Positions 9,112 through 18,714 of a stretch of DNA of 64,000 bases are shown here, in pieces (the first letter of the stretch is position 1; every line of letters begins with the position of its first letter). Origin of the DNA: Cognatundibacterium oligocarboniphilum. Its GTDB lineage: Bacteria; Pseudomonadota; Gammaproteobacteria; Burkholderiales; Burkholderiaceae_D. The notes under the pieces were generated by a model. The model had not been told where the DNA came from. It searched no databases and saw only the letters and a program-made list of their open reading frames with translations. The DNA lies in contig NZ_JABXYJ010000001.1 of assembly GCF_013377855.1 (NCBI RefSeq), positions 124,001 to 188,000 of the forward strand, in the 5' to 3' direction. The position numbers and the translations under genes are program-made.

Positions 9112-9698
9112 GTTTTACCCTGCTGTCCGGACTGCGCAACCCCGGCCTTATTGCCTACTTCAAAAAATGTGTACGATAAGGTAATAGTTTTCACGTCTTT
9201 CGGTAACGCAGGATCAATATAAAACACAACCGGCATTTGCCTGGCCTCATTGGCCTCCAGCGTTTGCTGCTTGAAGCAAAAACATTCCATCTTTTTGAAG
9301 TAACTGCTGGCTTGCTGCGGTGCATAGCTTGGTATTGCCTGTGCATCCATTTTGTAAGCCTGCTTATTAACGACCTCATACACGATCTGCGTCATCTCGC
9401 CGGGATGCACTTTCATGCTGGACACCACCGGACGAAAACGCCATGGTCCCTGAGTATTGGCATCAAATTCAATGGTGACTTCACGGCTGCGGTCTATCTG
9501 CGTATTCGAAATCTCTTTCGCTGAAATGTCTTTCGGCGTCAGGATATTAATGCCTGTAATTTCACAAATCTGCTTGTACACCGGCACCAATGCGTAGCCA
9601 AAGCCGAACATCATCACAGCAATGAGTACTAATTTAGACAGCAGCCTGGCATTGAGCTTCTGAATAAAATTTCCTGTGTTCCGCTTATTTTCCGACAT
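9108..9698 (-). CDS. ctaG: Cytochrome c oxidase assembly protein CtaG (Cox11 family)
   Basis: Membrane-anchored periplasmic copper chaperone that builds the CuB site of subunit I. The 196-residue protein has one N-terminal anchor (about 19-37) and the Cox11 signature: MECFCFKQQTL with the copper-binding Cys pair, then ARQMPVVFYIDP. It lies downstream of a 37-codon gene and upstream of DUF2970 in the same transcript. Confidence 0.95.
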   Translation of the reverse strand: MSENKRNTGNFIQKLNARLLSKLVLIAVMMFGFGYALVPVYKQICEITGINILTPKDISAKEISNTQIDRSREVTIEFDANTQGPWRFRPVVSSMKVHPGEMTQIVYEVVNKQAYKMDAQAIPSYAPQQASSYFKKMECFCFKQQTLEANEARQMPVVFYIDPALPKDVKTITLSYTFFEVGNKAGVAQSGQQGKT

Positions 9699-9710
9699 CA
9701 GATTCTCAGT

Positions 9711-9824
9711 TCAACGCAGCAACGTCTGCTTGACAAACACACCAATGAAAAAAATCAGGGCAATCGATGCCAGTATCAATGCTGTTCTGGTGTTATCAGG
9801 TTTTTTATCGTTTTTCATAGTCAT
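9711..9824 (-). CDS. Cytochrome oxidase small assembly protein (37 aa)
   Basis: A 37-codon frame too short for routine gene calling: N-terminus MTMKNDKKPDNTRT, then one membrane helix (ALILASIALIFFIGVFV) and a short basic tail. It fills the gap between ctaD and ctaG, a position where betaproteobacteria carry a tiny single-helix oxidase assembly protein. A second ATG lies two codons in (9818). No good ribosome site is visible, and a 10-bp hairpin ends one base before the start codon, so expression may depend on that structure. Confidence 0.68.
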   Translation of the reverse strand: MTMKNDKKPDNTRTALILASIALIFFIGVFVKQTLLR

Positions 9825-9825
9825 G

Positions 9826-9857
9826 CGCTTGTCCGGAACAATGATTTCGGACAAGCG
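9826..9857 (-). promoter_or_regulatory. Intra-operon hairpin between ctaD and the small assembly gene
   Basis: Perfect 10-bp inverted arms CGCTTGTCCG / CGGACAAGCG around a 12-base loop, lying 9 bases after the ctaD stop and one base before the small gene's ATG. No T tract follows on the minus strand, so it is more likely an mRNA-stability, processing or translation-control element than a terminator. Confidence 0.6.
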
Positions 9858-9866
9858 TTTCCGGAT

Positions 9867-11474
9867 TTATTTAACGACAGGCGGTTCTTCAAATGTATGG
9901 AACGGCGCAGGACTTGGTACAGTCCACTCCAGACCTTCCGCTCCGTCCCATGGCTTGGCAGGCGCAGGCTTGCCGCCCTTGATAGAAGGAATGACGACGG
10001 CCAGGATGAAATACACCTGCATCAGGCCAAACCAGAAAGCGCCAATCGTCGCTACCTGATTGAAGTCTGTGAACTGTGCCGGATAATCTGCATAACGGCG
10101 TGGCATCCCTGCAAGTCCCAGGAAATGCATAGGGAAGAATGTGACGTTAAACGCGATCAGGGAACCCCAGAAGTGAATCTTGCCGCGGGTTTCGTTATAC
10201 ATAAAACCGGTCCACTTCGGACTCCAGTAGTAATAGCCGGCAAACAGGGCAAACAGGGAACCTGCCACCAGTACATAGTGGAAGTGGGCTACAACGTAAT
10301 AGGTATCCTGCAACTGGATATCAATCGGTGTCACAGCCAGAATCAGTCCGGTGAAACCACCCATGGTGAAGACGAAAATAAAGCCCACTGCAAACAGCAT
10401 CGGTGTTTCAAAGGTCATCGAACCTTTCCACATCGTTGCCACCCAGTTGAATACTTTTACGCCGGTCGGAACCGAAATCAGCATGGTGGCATACATGAAG
10501 AACAGCTGCGCAGTCACAGGCATACCGGTCGTGAACATGTGGTGCGCCCAGACGATGAACGACAGAATCGCGATGGAAGCCGTTGCGTATACCATCGATG
10601 CATAGCCGAACAAAGGCTTGCGGGCAAACGCAGGAACGATCTGCGAGACGATACCAAAAGCAGGCAGAATCATGATGTACACCTCCGGATGTCCGAAGAA
10701 CCAGAAAATGTGCTGGTACATCACCGGATCGCCGCCACCGGCTGCATTAAAGAAGGATGTACCAAAATGACGGTCAGTCAGCGTCATCGTGATCGCACCG
10801 GCCAGCACAGGCATCACGGCAATCAGCAGATAGGCAGTGATCAGCCAGGTCCAGCAGAACATCGGCATTTTCATCAGTGTCATGCCAGGTGCGCGCATGT
10901 TCAGGATGGTGGTGATGATGTTGATCGAACCCATGATGGAAGAGGCACCCATGATGTGCACAGCAAAAATCGCCATGTCCATGCCTGGACCCATTTGCGT
11001 CGATAACGGCGCATACAGCGTCCAGCCGGCAGCCGTTGCGCCGCCTGGAACCCAGAAGGAAGCAACCAGCAGAATCGCCGCTGGTGGCATCAGCCAGAAT
11101 GAAAAATTATTCATACGGGCAAACGCCATATCCGATGCACCGATCTGCAGTGGAATCATCCAGTTCGCGAAACCGACGAAGGCTGGCATGATCGCACCGA
11201 ACACCATGATCAGACCGTGCATGGTTGTCAGCTGGTTGAAGAATTCCGGCTGCACCAGTTGCAGGCCGGGCTGGAATAATTCAGCACGGATCATCAGCGC
11301 CAGCACACCGCCTGACAGCAGCATCGTGAAGGCAAACCACAAATACAAGCTGCCGATGTCTTTATGATTGGTCGCAAACAACCAGCGACGGAAACCATGC
11401 GGATGGTCATGCGCGTGGTCGTGAGAGTGATCGTGAGAGTGATCGTGAGCGTGATCAACGGTAGTAGAGCTCAT
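9867..11474 (-). CDS. ctaD: Cytochrome c oxidase subunit I (aa3 type)
   Basis: Catalytic subunit carrying heme a and the heme a3-CuB site where oxygen is reduced and protons are pumped. The 535-residue protein has twelve helices, the CuB and cross-link motif [13 protein letters not shown], the His pair in WAHHMFTTG, the heme ligand region [10 protein letters not shown], and the D-channel/K-channel surroundings of A-family oxidases. The N-terminus is unusually His/Asp-rich ([17 protein letters not shown]) before the normal [14 protein letters not shown] start. It is the second gene of the operon, 23 bases after ctaC. Confidence 0.97.
   Translation of the reverse strand: MSSTTVDHAHDHSHDHSHDHAHDHPHGFRRWLFATNHKDIGSLYLWFAFTMLLSGGVLALMIRAELFQPGLQLVQPEFFNQLTTMHGLIMVFGAIMPAFVGFANWMIPLQIGASDMAFARMNNFSFWLMPPAAILLVASFWVPGGATAAGWTLYAPLSTQMGPGMDMAIFAVHIMGASSIMGSINIITTILNMRAPGMTLMKMPMFCWTWLITAYLLIAVMPVLAGAITMTLTDRHFGTSFFNAAGGGDPVMYQHIFWFFGHPEVYIMILPAFGIVSQIVPAFARKPLFGYASMVYATASIAILSFIVWAHHMFTTGMPVTAQLFFMYATMLISVPTGVKVFNWVATMWKGSMTFETPMLFAVGFIFVFTMGGFTGLILAVTPIDIQLQDTYYVVAHFHYVLVAGSLFALFAGYYYWSPKWTGFMYNETRGKIHFWGSLIAFNVTFFPMHFLGLAGMPRRYADYPAQFTDFNQVATIGAFWFGLMQVYFILAVVIPSIKGGKPAPAKPWDGAEGLEWTVPSPAPFHTFEEPPVVK
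11415..11456 (-). repeat. 12-bp tandem repeat encoding the His/Asp tail of CtaD
   Basis: About three and a half copies of GTGATCGTGAGA-type units (one degenerate copy at 11415-11426, good copies at 11427-11438 and 11439-11450, half copy to 11456). On the coding strand they encode repeated HDHS/HDHA steps. Units of 12 bases allow in-frame length change by slippage. Confidence 0.75.
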
Positions 11475-11497
11475 CTTTTCTCCTGTTCTTCCTGTTA

Positions 11498-12670
11498 TTA
11501 CTTACGCGCAGCCAGAACTTCGGCTGGTTGAACGATGTTTTCGGCCGACTTGTTGGACCAGTTGTTGCGGGTATAAGTAATCACCGCAGCAATCTCCGTA
11601 TCAGACAAAGTCGCCTTCCAGGATGGCATGCCATTCTTACCGTTCATCACAATTGCTATTTGTCCTGCCTTTCCGCCAGCGACCACGGCAGAGCCATCCA
11701 GCGCAGGGAAAGCACCGGGAACACCTTTACCGGAAGCCTGATGGCAGGCGACGCAATTTGCAGCATATACTTTTTCACCACGCTGCTTGAGTTCATCGAC
11801 AGTCCAGACCTTGTTCGGATCATCTGCCTTGGCCGCCATTTCTTTCTTTTTGGTCTCTACCCATTTTTTGTAGTCTTCGTCGGACACAACATTAACGACG
11901 ATCGGCATGAAGGCATGTTCCTTGCCGCACAGTTCCACACACTGGCCGCGGTAAGTACCAATTTTTTCTGCTTTGAACCAGGTATCGCGGACAAAGCCGG
12001 GAATCGCATCCTGCTTGACGCCGAAAGCAGGAATGGTCCAGGAGTGAATAACGTCATTTGCGGTCGTGATCATACGAACTTTTTTATTGACAGGCACGAC
12101 AACCTGATTATCCACTTCAAGCAGGTAATTATCACTGCGGGCTTCTGTCGGGGCGACGCCCGGCGCGCCAACCTGTGTGCGTGGCGTTGCCAGTGTAGAG
12201 AGGAAGGAAATACCTTCGCCTTCCCCTTTCAGATAGTCATAGCCCCATTTCCATTGCATGCCGGTGACTTTGATCGTCAGATCGGCATTCGAGGTGTCCT
12301 TCATGGCAACGACTGTTTTTGTGGCTGGCAGTGCCATACCGATCACAATCAGAAAGGGGACGACAGTCCATGCGATCTCGACGGCAGTGCTTTCATGAAA
12401 AGTAGCAGCTTCATGCCCCACTGATTTGCGGTGTTTGAGTATGGAGTAAAACATGACCCCGAATACTGCAATAAAAATCACCAGGCAGATAACCAGCATG
12501 AGGTTATGAATGGAATAAATCTGCTCGGCAATCTGTGTGACTGGCGTTTGCAAATTTAACTGACGTACAGCCGGACCACCCTGACTATCCACCACCGCCC
12601 AGGCTGGCAGGTTGGCAGCCAGGAGCGAGGCGCCCAGCATGAACGATTTGAATCGCTTTGCATATTTCAT
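11498..12670 (-). CDS. ctaC: Cytochrome c oxidase subunit II with fused cytochrome c domain
   Basis: Electron-entry subunit of the oxidase. A signal peptide (1-25, ending PAWA) is followed by two membrane helices (about 55-77 and 98-116), then the CuA cupredoxin domain with His 209 and the cluster [13 protein letters not shown] (Cys 244, Cys 248, His 252, Met 255). A C-terminal cytochrome c domain carries CVACH (Cys 306, Cys 309, His 310). The 390-residue length fits this fused form, common in Burkholderiales. It is the first gene of the oxidase operon. Confidence 0.96.
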   Translation of the reverse strand: MKYAKRFKSFMLGASLLAANLPAWAVVDSQGGPAVRQLNLQTPVTQIAEQIYSIHNLMLVICLVIFIAVFGVMFYSILKHRKSVGHEAATFHESTAVEIAWTVVPFLIVIGMALPATKTVVAMKDTSNADLTIKVTGMQWKWGYDYLKGEGEGISFLSTLATPRTQVGAPGVAPTEARSDNYLLEVDNQVVVPVNKKVRMITTANDVIHSWTIPAFGVKQDAIPGFVRDTWFKAEKIGTYRGQCVELCGKEHAFMPIVVNVVSDEDYKKWVETKKKEMAAKADDPNKVWTVDELKQRGEKVYAANCVACHQASGKGVPGAFPALDGSAVVAGGKAGQIAIVMNGKNGMPSWKATLSDTEIAAVITYTRNNWSNKSAENIVQPAEVLAARK

Positions 12671-12903
12671 GATATCCCCAAAACCCCGATTAGAATTCTT
12701 TTGAACTGTGCACCAGGACGCGGAATCATTGTTACAAAGTGCGTGCTGGCAGCTTCTACAACCTCGTGAGTATAAGGCGTAATGAAGCGGGATATCAAGC
12801 AGAATACAAATCAGAAATCAATGATCTGGCGCAAATGAAACATCGCTTATTGCGGATTTCTGTGGGTTTTCCGATATTTCTTTGATCCAGATTAAACGTG
12901 ACA

Positions 12904-13818
12904 TCATGGCGATTTTTTAGGCAGATCGAAGCGGATAATCGATTCGCCGGCAGACGTCTTTCTGCTGACAGGCCGGAATGCATGGCCGTAAATCACTTCA
13001 AAAGTCAACGCAATCCGTCCCTCTGCATTACGCTGCCGCTCCAGCGCTGCCAGCATTTTTCCATGCGCCAGCCTGCCCATCAGTCCGGGACGGCGACTCA
13101 ACAACGGATTGCCACCCAATGCCCGGACGTCGTCCAGTAATTTTTTTGTGTCGTGATAAGTCAGAGTGATTTTTTCCATATCCATGACCGGTGTTGAAAA
13201 GCCGGCATTCACCAGCATATCGCCGAAATCATGCATATCAACAAATGGCAGTGTGTGGGGGAATTGGTCTGCTGCTGCATATGCCTGACGCAATTCGATC
13301 AGCGTATCCGGCCCAAAACAGGAAAACATCAGCAAACCTTCAGTCCGTAATATGCGGCGCCATTCGGCAAAAACCTGATCCGGCTGGGGATGCCAGTGCA
13401 GCGCGAGATTCGACCAGATCATGTCCACCGCCTGTGCCGCCAGCGGTGCTCTGGAAAAGTCCCCGCCAATCAGCGGATTTCCCTGCTCCGGCTTCAACAC
13501 AGCGGGCGTCCAGCGCGCCAGCAATTTACTCACGGCATTCATGCTGCTCTGCTGTTGCTGCCGGATCATGCCGAGCATGGCAGGCGCCGCATCCAGTCCC
13601 AGCAGCAGCGCATCGGGATAACAGCGCTGCAATTCCGGCAAGTCGGCACCGCTACCGCAACCGGCATCCAGCACCCGCTGTGGTTTTATCCTGACCAGCT
13701 CCAGTTTTTCCCGCATTCGGGAAGCTACTTCCCGGCGCAAGAATTCCGCATCAGCCATTTTGGCTGGCCTTGAGAACAATCTTCTGACGAGTTGGATATC
13801 AATAGGTGCGCTGAGCAT
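12904..13818 (-). CDS. bioC: BioC-like SAM-dependent methyltransferase
   Basis: Class I methyltransferase with the glycine motif VLDAGCGSGADLPEL near residues 48-62. The length (304) and organisation, including IWSNLALHWHPQPDQVFAEW, match betaproteobacterial BioC. BioC methylates the free carboxyl of malonyl-ACP or malonyl-CoA so that fatty acid synthesis can build the pimeloyl moiety of biotin. No other biotin gene is nearby, and it is divergent from comF, so the exact substrate is an inference from similarity. An unassigned SAM methyltransferase is the alternative. Confidence 0.8.
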   Translation of the reverse strand: MLSAPIDIQLVRRLFSRPAKMADAEFLRREVASRMREKLELVRIKPQRVLDAGCGSGADLPELQRCYPDALLLGLDAAPAMLGMIRQQQQSSMNAVSKLLARWTPAVLKPEQGNPLIGGDFSRAPLAAQAVDMIWSNLALHWHPQPDQVFAEWRRILRTEGLLMFSCFGPDTLIELRQAYAAADQFPHTLPFVDMHDFGDMLVNAGFSTPVMDMEKITLTYHDTKKLLDDVRALGGNPLLSRRPGLMGRLAHGKMLAALERQRNAEGRIALTFEVIYGHAFRPVSRKTSAGESIIRFDLPKKSP

Positions 13819-13898
13819 AGAAAAAGCAGCCGGATGCCGGAGGAATGAGATAATGCCAAGAGTTTACACGCTTGCGATACTGTCCGCAGAATTCAACG

Positions 13899-14657
13899 AT
13901 GCCCGCATTCCGATCTCTGGCTGAAAAATCCCTGCAGCGTTTGCTGACACACTGGCTGCCCTGCACCTGCGCGCTGTGCCGGCAGGAAAGCGCCGGAATT
14001 TTATGCGACGCCTGCCAGCATACTTATTTTCCGCCTGGCTCATCCCATTGCCCGCAATGTGGTCTGCATTTATCCGGACAAGAGTCCGGGCAAAAACCGG
14101 CGCAGCGTTGCGGTGACTGCCTCCGGAGTCCGCCGGCATTTGATCGTACCGTTGCGGTCTGCGATTATGCGCCGCCACAGGATCAACTGGTGCTGTCGCT
14201 GAAATTTGCGCATCAGCTGGCATTGGCACCAGTGTTTGCCGGTTTGCTGCGCGATGCTATTTTGCGGCAAGCTGACCAGCATTTGCCGGACATGCTGCTG
14301 GCAGTGCCGCTGGGACGCCAGCGTTTACAAGACCGTGGTTTTAATCAGGCGCTGGAGATCACCAGACCGCTGGCGCATCAGCTCGGGATTGCACTGTATC
14401 CGCGAGGATTGCAGCGGATCCGGGAAACCTTGCCGCAAACCAGCCTGACACCGGACGCCCGGATTCGCAATATGCGCAATGCGTTCATGCTCGATGAACG
14501 GATTACCGGCAGCCTGCGGGGAAAGCATATCGGCATTGTCGACGACGTGATCACCACTGGCATGACCCTGCATGAAATCGCTACAATGCTGAAACGTTTC
14601 GGTGCAGCCACGGTCAGCAACTATGTGTTTGCACGCACCCAATATCACTCATCGTAA
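13899..14657 (+). CDS. comF: ComF family phosphoribosyltransferase-like protein
   Basis: 252 residues from the ATG at 13899; a TTG at 13872 would add nine. The N-terminal half has a zinc-ribbon-like set of Cys pairs (CALC, CDAC, CPQC, CGDC). The C-terminal half is a PRTase fold with the PRPP-binding motif GIVDDVITTGMT. ComF proteins take part in DNA uptake in naturally competent bacteria and are widespread, but their enzymatic substrate is not settled. It lies 9 bases before trmL, so it is probably co-transcribed with it. Confidence 0.9.
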   Translation: MPAFRSLAEKSLQRLLTHWLPCTCALCRQESAGILCDACQHTYFPPGSSHCPQCGLHLSGQESGQKPAQRCGDCLRSPPAFDRTVAVCDYAPPQDQLVLSLKFAHQLALAPVFAGLLRDAILRQADQHLPDMLLAVPLGRQRLQDRGFNQALEITRPLAHQLGIALYPRGLQRIRETLPQTSLTPDARIRNMRNAFMLDERITGSLRGKHIGIVDDVITTGMTLHEIATMLKRFGAATVSNYVFARTQYHSS

Positions 14658-14666
14658 GGAAATATT

Positions 14667-15137
14667 TTGTTTCATGTCGTCCTGGTGGAACCGGAAATCC
14701 CGCCGAATACCGGTAACATTATCCGTCTGTGTGCCAATACAGGCGTTCAGCTGCATCTGATCGAACCCCTGGGTTTTCCATTGGATGACAGCAAAATGAA
14801 GCGCGCCGGACTGGATTACCATGACTATGCGACCATGAAGGTGCATAAAAACTGGGAAGCATTCTGCGCCAGCGAGCAACCAGATCCGCACCGGATGTTT
14901 GCCATGACCACGCACGGATCTGCTCCATTTGCCAGCGTGTGTTTTGAGCCGGGAGATTATTTTATCTTCGGCGCAGAAACCCGCGGCCTGGCGCCGCAAC
15001 TCAGAGAATCGTTCCCGCCAGCGCAGCGTATCCGCCTGCCGATGCGACCGGATAACCGCAGCCTGAATCTCTCCAACACCGTCGCCATTGTGGTTTATGA
15101 GGCATGGCGACAACATGGCTACGCTGGCGGTGCATAA
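14667..15137 (+). CDS. trmL: tRNA (cytidine(34)-2'-O)-methyltransferase TrmL
   Basis: SPOUT-class methyltransferase that 2'-O-methylates the wobble base of certain tRNA-Leu isoacceptors. The 156-residue protein begins FHVVLVEPEIPPNTGNIIRL and ends with the knot motif RSLNLSNTVAIVVYEAWRQ, as in this family. The start is a TTG preceded by a TAAGGA ribosome site at suitable spacing; no ATG is available at the proper N-terminus. Confidence 0.93.
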   Translation: MFHVVLVEPEIPPNTGNIIRLCANTGVQLHLIEPLGFPLDDSKMKRAGLDYHDYATMKVHKNWEAFCASEQPDPHRMFAMTTHGSAPFASVCFEPGDYFIFGAETRGLAPQLRESFPPAQRIRLPMRPDNRSLNLSNTVAIVVYEAWRQHGYAGGA

Positions 15138-15329
15138 GCACAGACAAAGTAGCCCGCAGTTCTTTTCTTGTTCCGGAAATTAGTTCAGAATGAACCGCAG
15201 GATGTAAAAAATATAAAGCAGTATGACGGCTGATGACAAATGCGCAGACAGGAATTGCTGCTTGCGCTACACCATCAGATCAGCCGTAATCAATACTCTT
15301 TCCTGTGATGAGTACTGTCAATTGAGTCA

Positions 15330-18143
15330 ATGAATCAATTCGGAACATGGACCTGGTTTGAAGAAACCGGTGAATTTCACTGGTCATCGGGTTTGTGTGC
15401 TTTATTCAAGCGCGCGGATGATTCCCACCGCATCCCGCTACAGGAAGTATGCGCTTGCCTGACACCAGATTCCGCGCACAACCTGCAGACAGCCTTGCAG
15501 CAGGCCAGTCAATCCAGAGATCGGTTTGAACTGGTCTGCAGCTTGCGAAAGACGCTGCTGCCGGTACGCTGCATCCGTTTTTGCGGCGAATTTTCGGCAT
15601 CATCAACGCAGTCGCAATTACAGGGCTTTGCCGAGGAAATATCTCCTCTGTCGGGACAGGCCGCCGCCATACCAGACTCCCTGCCTGCCGTGGCTGCGGC
15701 GCTGCCGTTCGGTGTCCTGATGCTGTCTTCGCCACAACGATTGGCGTGGATTAATCCATTGTTTTGCGACTGGCTGCAACTGCCGCAGCAACCCGTCAAA
15801 ACCGCTTTGCAGACGATACATCTTTTCGATGCGCCTTTGCTGGGCATCATTGAAGATGTCTTTCAGGGAACGCCAGCTTCCCTGACTCAGGCCTTTTCGC
15901 AACCGGACGGCAGCGAGCGCTTGCTGGCACTGGAACTGACTCCGGTGCAGGACAATCAGCACACATCACCACAATCTCCCCCCCCAGTCACGGGCTGCCT
16001 GATCACTGCCACCGACGTCACCACCTATCATCAGACCATCTCGCAATTGCACGAAAATGAAAAGCGTTGGCAAATGGCGCTGGAAAGCTCCGGCGACGGC
16101 ACCTGGGACTGGTATCCACAAAGCGGCATCGAATATTTATCCGAGAACCTGAAAGCAATTTACGGTTACGCGCCGGAAGACATCAGTAATCTGCCGGAAG
16201 AACTCGACAGTCGCACCCATCCGGACGACAGATTACAAATGGAACTCGACCGGCTCGACCATTTCGAAGGCAGAACACCCGGCTACATCAACGAACACCG
16301 TGTGCAATGCAAAGATGGCAGTTGGAAATGGATACTCACGCGCGGTATGGTCATCGAGCGCGACAGCAAAGGCCAGCCGTTGCGGGTTATCGGCACCCAT
16401 ACCGATATCTCTGAACGTAAACATGCGGAAGTCGCCCTGCTCGAAAGCGAAGAGCGACTACGGATGGCGCTTTCTGCCACGCACCAGGGTCTGTTTGATC
16501 TGAATCTGCATAGCGGAATCGCGGTGGTGAATGCAGAATACGCTCACATGCTCGGTTATACCCTGCCGGATTTTCAGGAGAGTCGGGTCCGCTGGTATAA
16601 CGGCCTGCATCCGGACGATCTGGAAAGGGCAGACCGGGCCTATACCGATTATCTGAACGGAAAAACTGAAGAATACCGTGTCGAATTCCGGCAGCGGCAT
16701 GCCAATGGCTCCTGGATATGGATGCTATCAGTCGGCGCACTGGTGGAGTGGGATGAAAACGGTAATCCCTTGCGAATGTTGGGAACGGTGCTTGATATTA
16801 CCGAGCGCAAACAATCGGAAGCTCTGATCTGGATCCAGGCCAATATTGACCCCCTGACAAATCTGCCCAATCGTCGTATGTTTTACGACCGGCTAGAACA
16901 GGATATGCGACGCAGCCGGCGCAGCCATCTGCCGCTGGCAGTCTTATTCATCGATCTGGATTTTTTCAAAGAAGTCAACGACACGCTCGGGCATGCCAGT
17001 GGCGACGCCCTGCTGATGGAAGCCGCCGAGAGGCTGCGACGCTGCGTGCGCGAAAGCGATACTGTGGCGCGGCTGGGCGGTGATGAGTTCACGATCGCCA
17101 TGCCCGATCAGCACGATACCCTGCATGTGGAACAGATCGCGCGCAATATCATCAGTGCACTGTCCTCGCCATTCATGATCGCGGAGCAGGAAATTTATCT
17201 GTCGGCCAGCGTCGGCATCACGATTTATCCGCGCGATGCCAACACGCTGTCTGACCTGATCAAACATGCCGACCAGGCGATGTACGCTGCCAAGGATCAG
17301 GGACGCAACCGCTTCAGTTATTTCACTCCTAACCTGCAGATCGCCGCCCAGTCAAGGCTGCGGCTCAGCAATGATCTGCGGCTGGCGGTGAATGAGCAGC
17401 AGCTGGAAGTATTTTTTCAGCCGGTCGTCGATCTGGCCAGCGGGCGCATCCTCAAAGCGGAAGCCCTTATTCGCTGGCCGCATGCACAGCTGGGCTATAT
17501 CAGTCCGCTGGAATTCATCCCGATTGCAGAAAGCACCGGACTGATCTATCACATCGGGGAACAGGTATTCAAGGTCGCTACGTACTGGGTCAGGCGATGG
17601 CGCGATCTGGCACATCCTGATTTCCAGATCAGCATCAATCAGTCGCCGCTGGAATTTCAAAACGATCAGGGACGTTACGCAGACTGGCTCCAGCATTTGC
17701 GCCGGCATCAGTTGCCAGGACAAGCCATCACGATTGAAATTACCGAGGGACTGCTGCTGGATGCCAGCACCAAGGTCGCCACTCGACTGCTGGAATTTCG
17801 CGATGCGGGGATACAGGTCGCGATTGATGATTTCGGTACCGGCTATTCCTCGCTATCGTATCTGCAGAAATTTGATATTGATTATCTCAAGATTGATCAG
17901 TCGTTCACACGGAATCTGACACCGTCTTTGAACGATCTCGCTCTACCGGAGGCGATCATTATGATGGCGCACAAGCTGGGCTTAAGTGTGATTGCAGAAG
18001 GTGTGGAAACCACGTTACAACGCGACCTGCTGCGCCAGGCCGGTTGTGATTTCGCACAGGGCTATCTTTTTTCCAAGCCATTGCCGCCAGAGGAATTTGA
18101 AGCGCTGCTGCTGGCACAAGAAGCCAGCAGTCACACCGGCTGA
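15330..18143 (+). CDS. PAS-GGDEF-EAL cyclic-di-GMP signalling protein
   Basis: 937-residue cytoplasmic-looking protein without obvious membrane helices. It has an unclear N-terminal sensor part, two clear PAS/PAC units (about 235-365 and 370-500), a diguanylate cyclase domain with intact GGDEF (about 583-587), and an EAL phosphodiesterase domain from about 685. The GGDEF domain keeps the inhibitory RxxD site (RESD) five residues upstream. The EAL domain keeps EALIRW, EITE, DDFGTGYSS, LKID, AEGVET and QGY. Both domains therefore look catalytically competent. The signal sensed is unknown. Confidence 0.93.
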   Translation: MNQFGTWTWFEETGEFHWSSGLCALFKRADDSHRIPLQEVCACLTPDSAHNLQTALQQASQSRDRFELVCSLRKTLLPVRCIRFCGEFSASSTQSQLQGFAEEISPLSGQAAAIPDSLPAVAAALPFGVLMLSSPQRLAWINPLFCDWLQLPQQPVKTALQTIHLFDAPLLGIIEDVFQGTPASLTQAFSQPDGSERLLALELTPVQDNQHTSPQSPPPVTGCLITATDVTTYHQTISQLHENEKRWQMALESSGDGTWDWYPQSGIEYLSENLKAIYGYAPEDISNLPEELDSRTHPDDRLQMELDRLDHFEGRTPGYINEHRVQCKDGSWKWILTRGMVIERDSKGQPLRVIGTHTDISERKHAEVALLESEERLRMALSATHQGLFDLNLHSGIAVVNAEYAHMLGYTLPDFQESRVRWYNGLHPDDLERADRAYTDYLNGKTEEYRVEFRQRHANGSWIWMLSVGALVEWDENGNPLRMLGTVLDITERKQSEALIWIQANIDPLTNLPNRRMFYDRLEQDMRRSRRSHLPLAVLFIDLDFFKEVNDTLGHASGDALLMEAAERLRRCVRESDTVARLGGDEFTIAMPDQHDTLHVEQIARNIISALSSPFMIAEQEIYLSASVGITIYPRDANTLSDLIKHADQAMYAAKDQGRNRFSYFTPNLQIAAQSRLRLSNDLRLAVNEQQLEVFFQPVVDLASGRILKAEALIRWPHAQLGYISPLEFIPIAESTGLIYHIGEQVFKVATYWVRRWRDLAHPDFQISINQSPLEFQNDQGRYADWLQHLRRHQLPGQAITIEITEGLLLDASTKVATRLLEFRDAGIQVAIDDFGTGYSSLSYLQKFDIDYLKIDQSFTRNLTPSLNDLALPEAIIMMAHKLGLSVIAEGVETTLQRDLLRQAGCDFAQGYLFSKPLPPEEFEALLLAQEASSHTG

Positions 18144-18165
18144 CGCGATCCGGTTTGCAGAATTG

Positions 18166-18645
18166 TCAGCCCCGGGCTCTGACTTTCGTCAATAATTGTG
18201 TGGTGGAACGGTCGTGTTCAAATGCAATCGCCGCCACTTTGCCGCCATACGCCAGCACCGCCTGTCCTTCCGGTATGGCATGCATATCGTAATCTCCACC
18301 TTTGACATACACATCCGGCTTCGCCATCAGCACCGCCTGCAGAGCCGTATCCTCGTCAAACTCCACCACCAGACTGACCGACTCCAGCGCCGCCAATACC
18401 GCCATGCGATCAGCACAGGTATTGACGGGACGGTCGTCTCCTTTACCGAGACGTCTGACCGAAGCATCGGTATTGACCGCCACAACCAGGGAAGCACCGT
18501 GCTCCCTGGCCTGCGCCAGATAGCTCACGTGTCCGCGATGCAGAATATCAAAGACGCCATTCGTCATCACAACCGGATGGGGTAATGTAGCAACACGTTG
18601 CGCCAGTTCAGCGCGGGAACAGATTTTTTTTTCGAAGTCAGGCAT
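18166..18645 (-). CDS. rfaE2: D-glycero-beta-D-manno-heptose 1-phosphate adenylyltransferase (RfaE2/HldE C-domain)
   Basis: Cytidylyltransferase-like enzyme that transfers AMP from ATP to heptose 1-phosphate, a step toward ADP-heptose for the lipopolysaccharide inner core. The start of the fold, NGVFDILHRGHVSYLAQAR, contains the HxGH nucleotide-binding motif, and DVYVKGGDYD is the family's second motif. The start at 18645 (MPDFEKK) fits the usual length of about 159 residues better than the longer frame to 18699. The kinase half (rfaE1) is a separate gene not in this window. Confidence 0.92.
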   Translation of the reverse strand: MPDFEKKICSRAELAQRVATLPHPVVMTNGVFDILHRGHVSYLAQAREHGASLVVAVNTDASVRRLGKGDDRPVNTCADRMAVLAALESVSLVVEFDEDTALQAVLMAKPDVYVKGGDYDMHAIPEGQAVLAYGGKVAAIAFEHDRSTTQLLTKVRARG

Positions 18646-18714
18646 GGTCAACGATTGAAAATGCCGCTGATCATCGCGGCAGGCAGCCGGATTGTACAAC
18701 GGTTGGCGTTTTCC

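Noticed and set aside
9897-11006. Long plus-strand frame (369 codons) over ctaD
   Set aside because: It is antisense to subunit I, which has full family motifs; composition is Arg/His/Gln-rich and no family is recognisable.
13872-13898. TTG start for comF at 13872
   Set aside because: The ATG at 13899 gives a family-typical N-terminus; the extra nine codons have no support.
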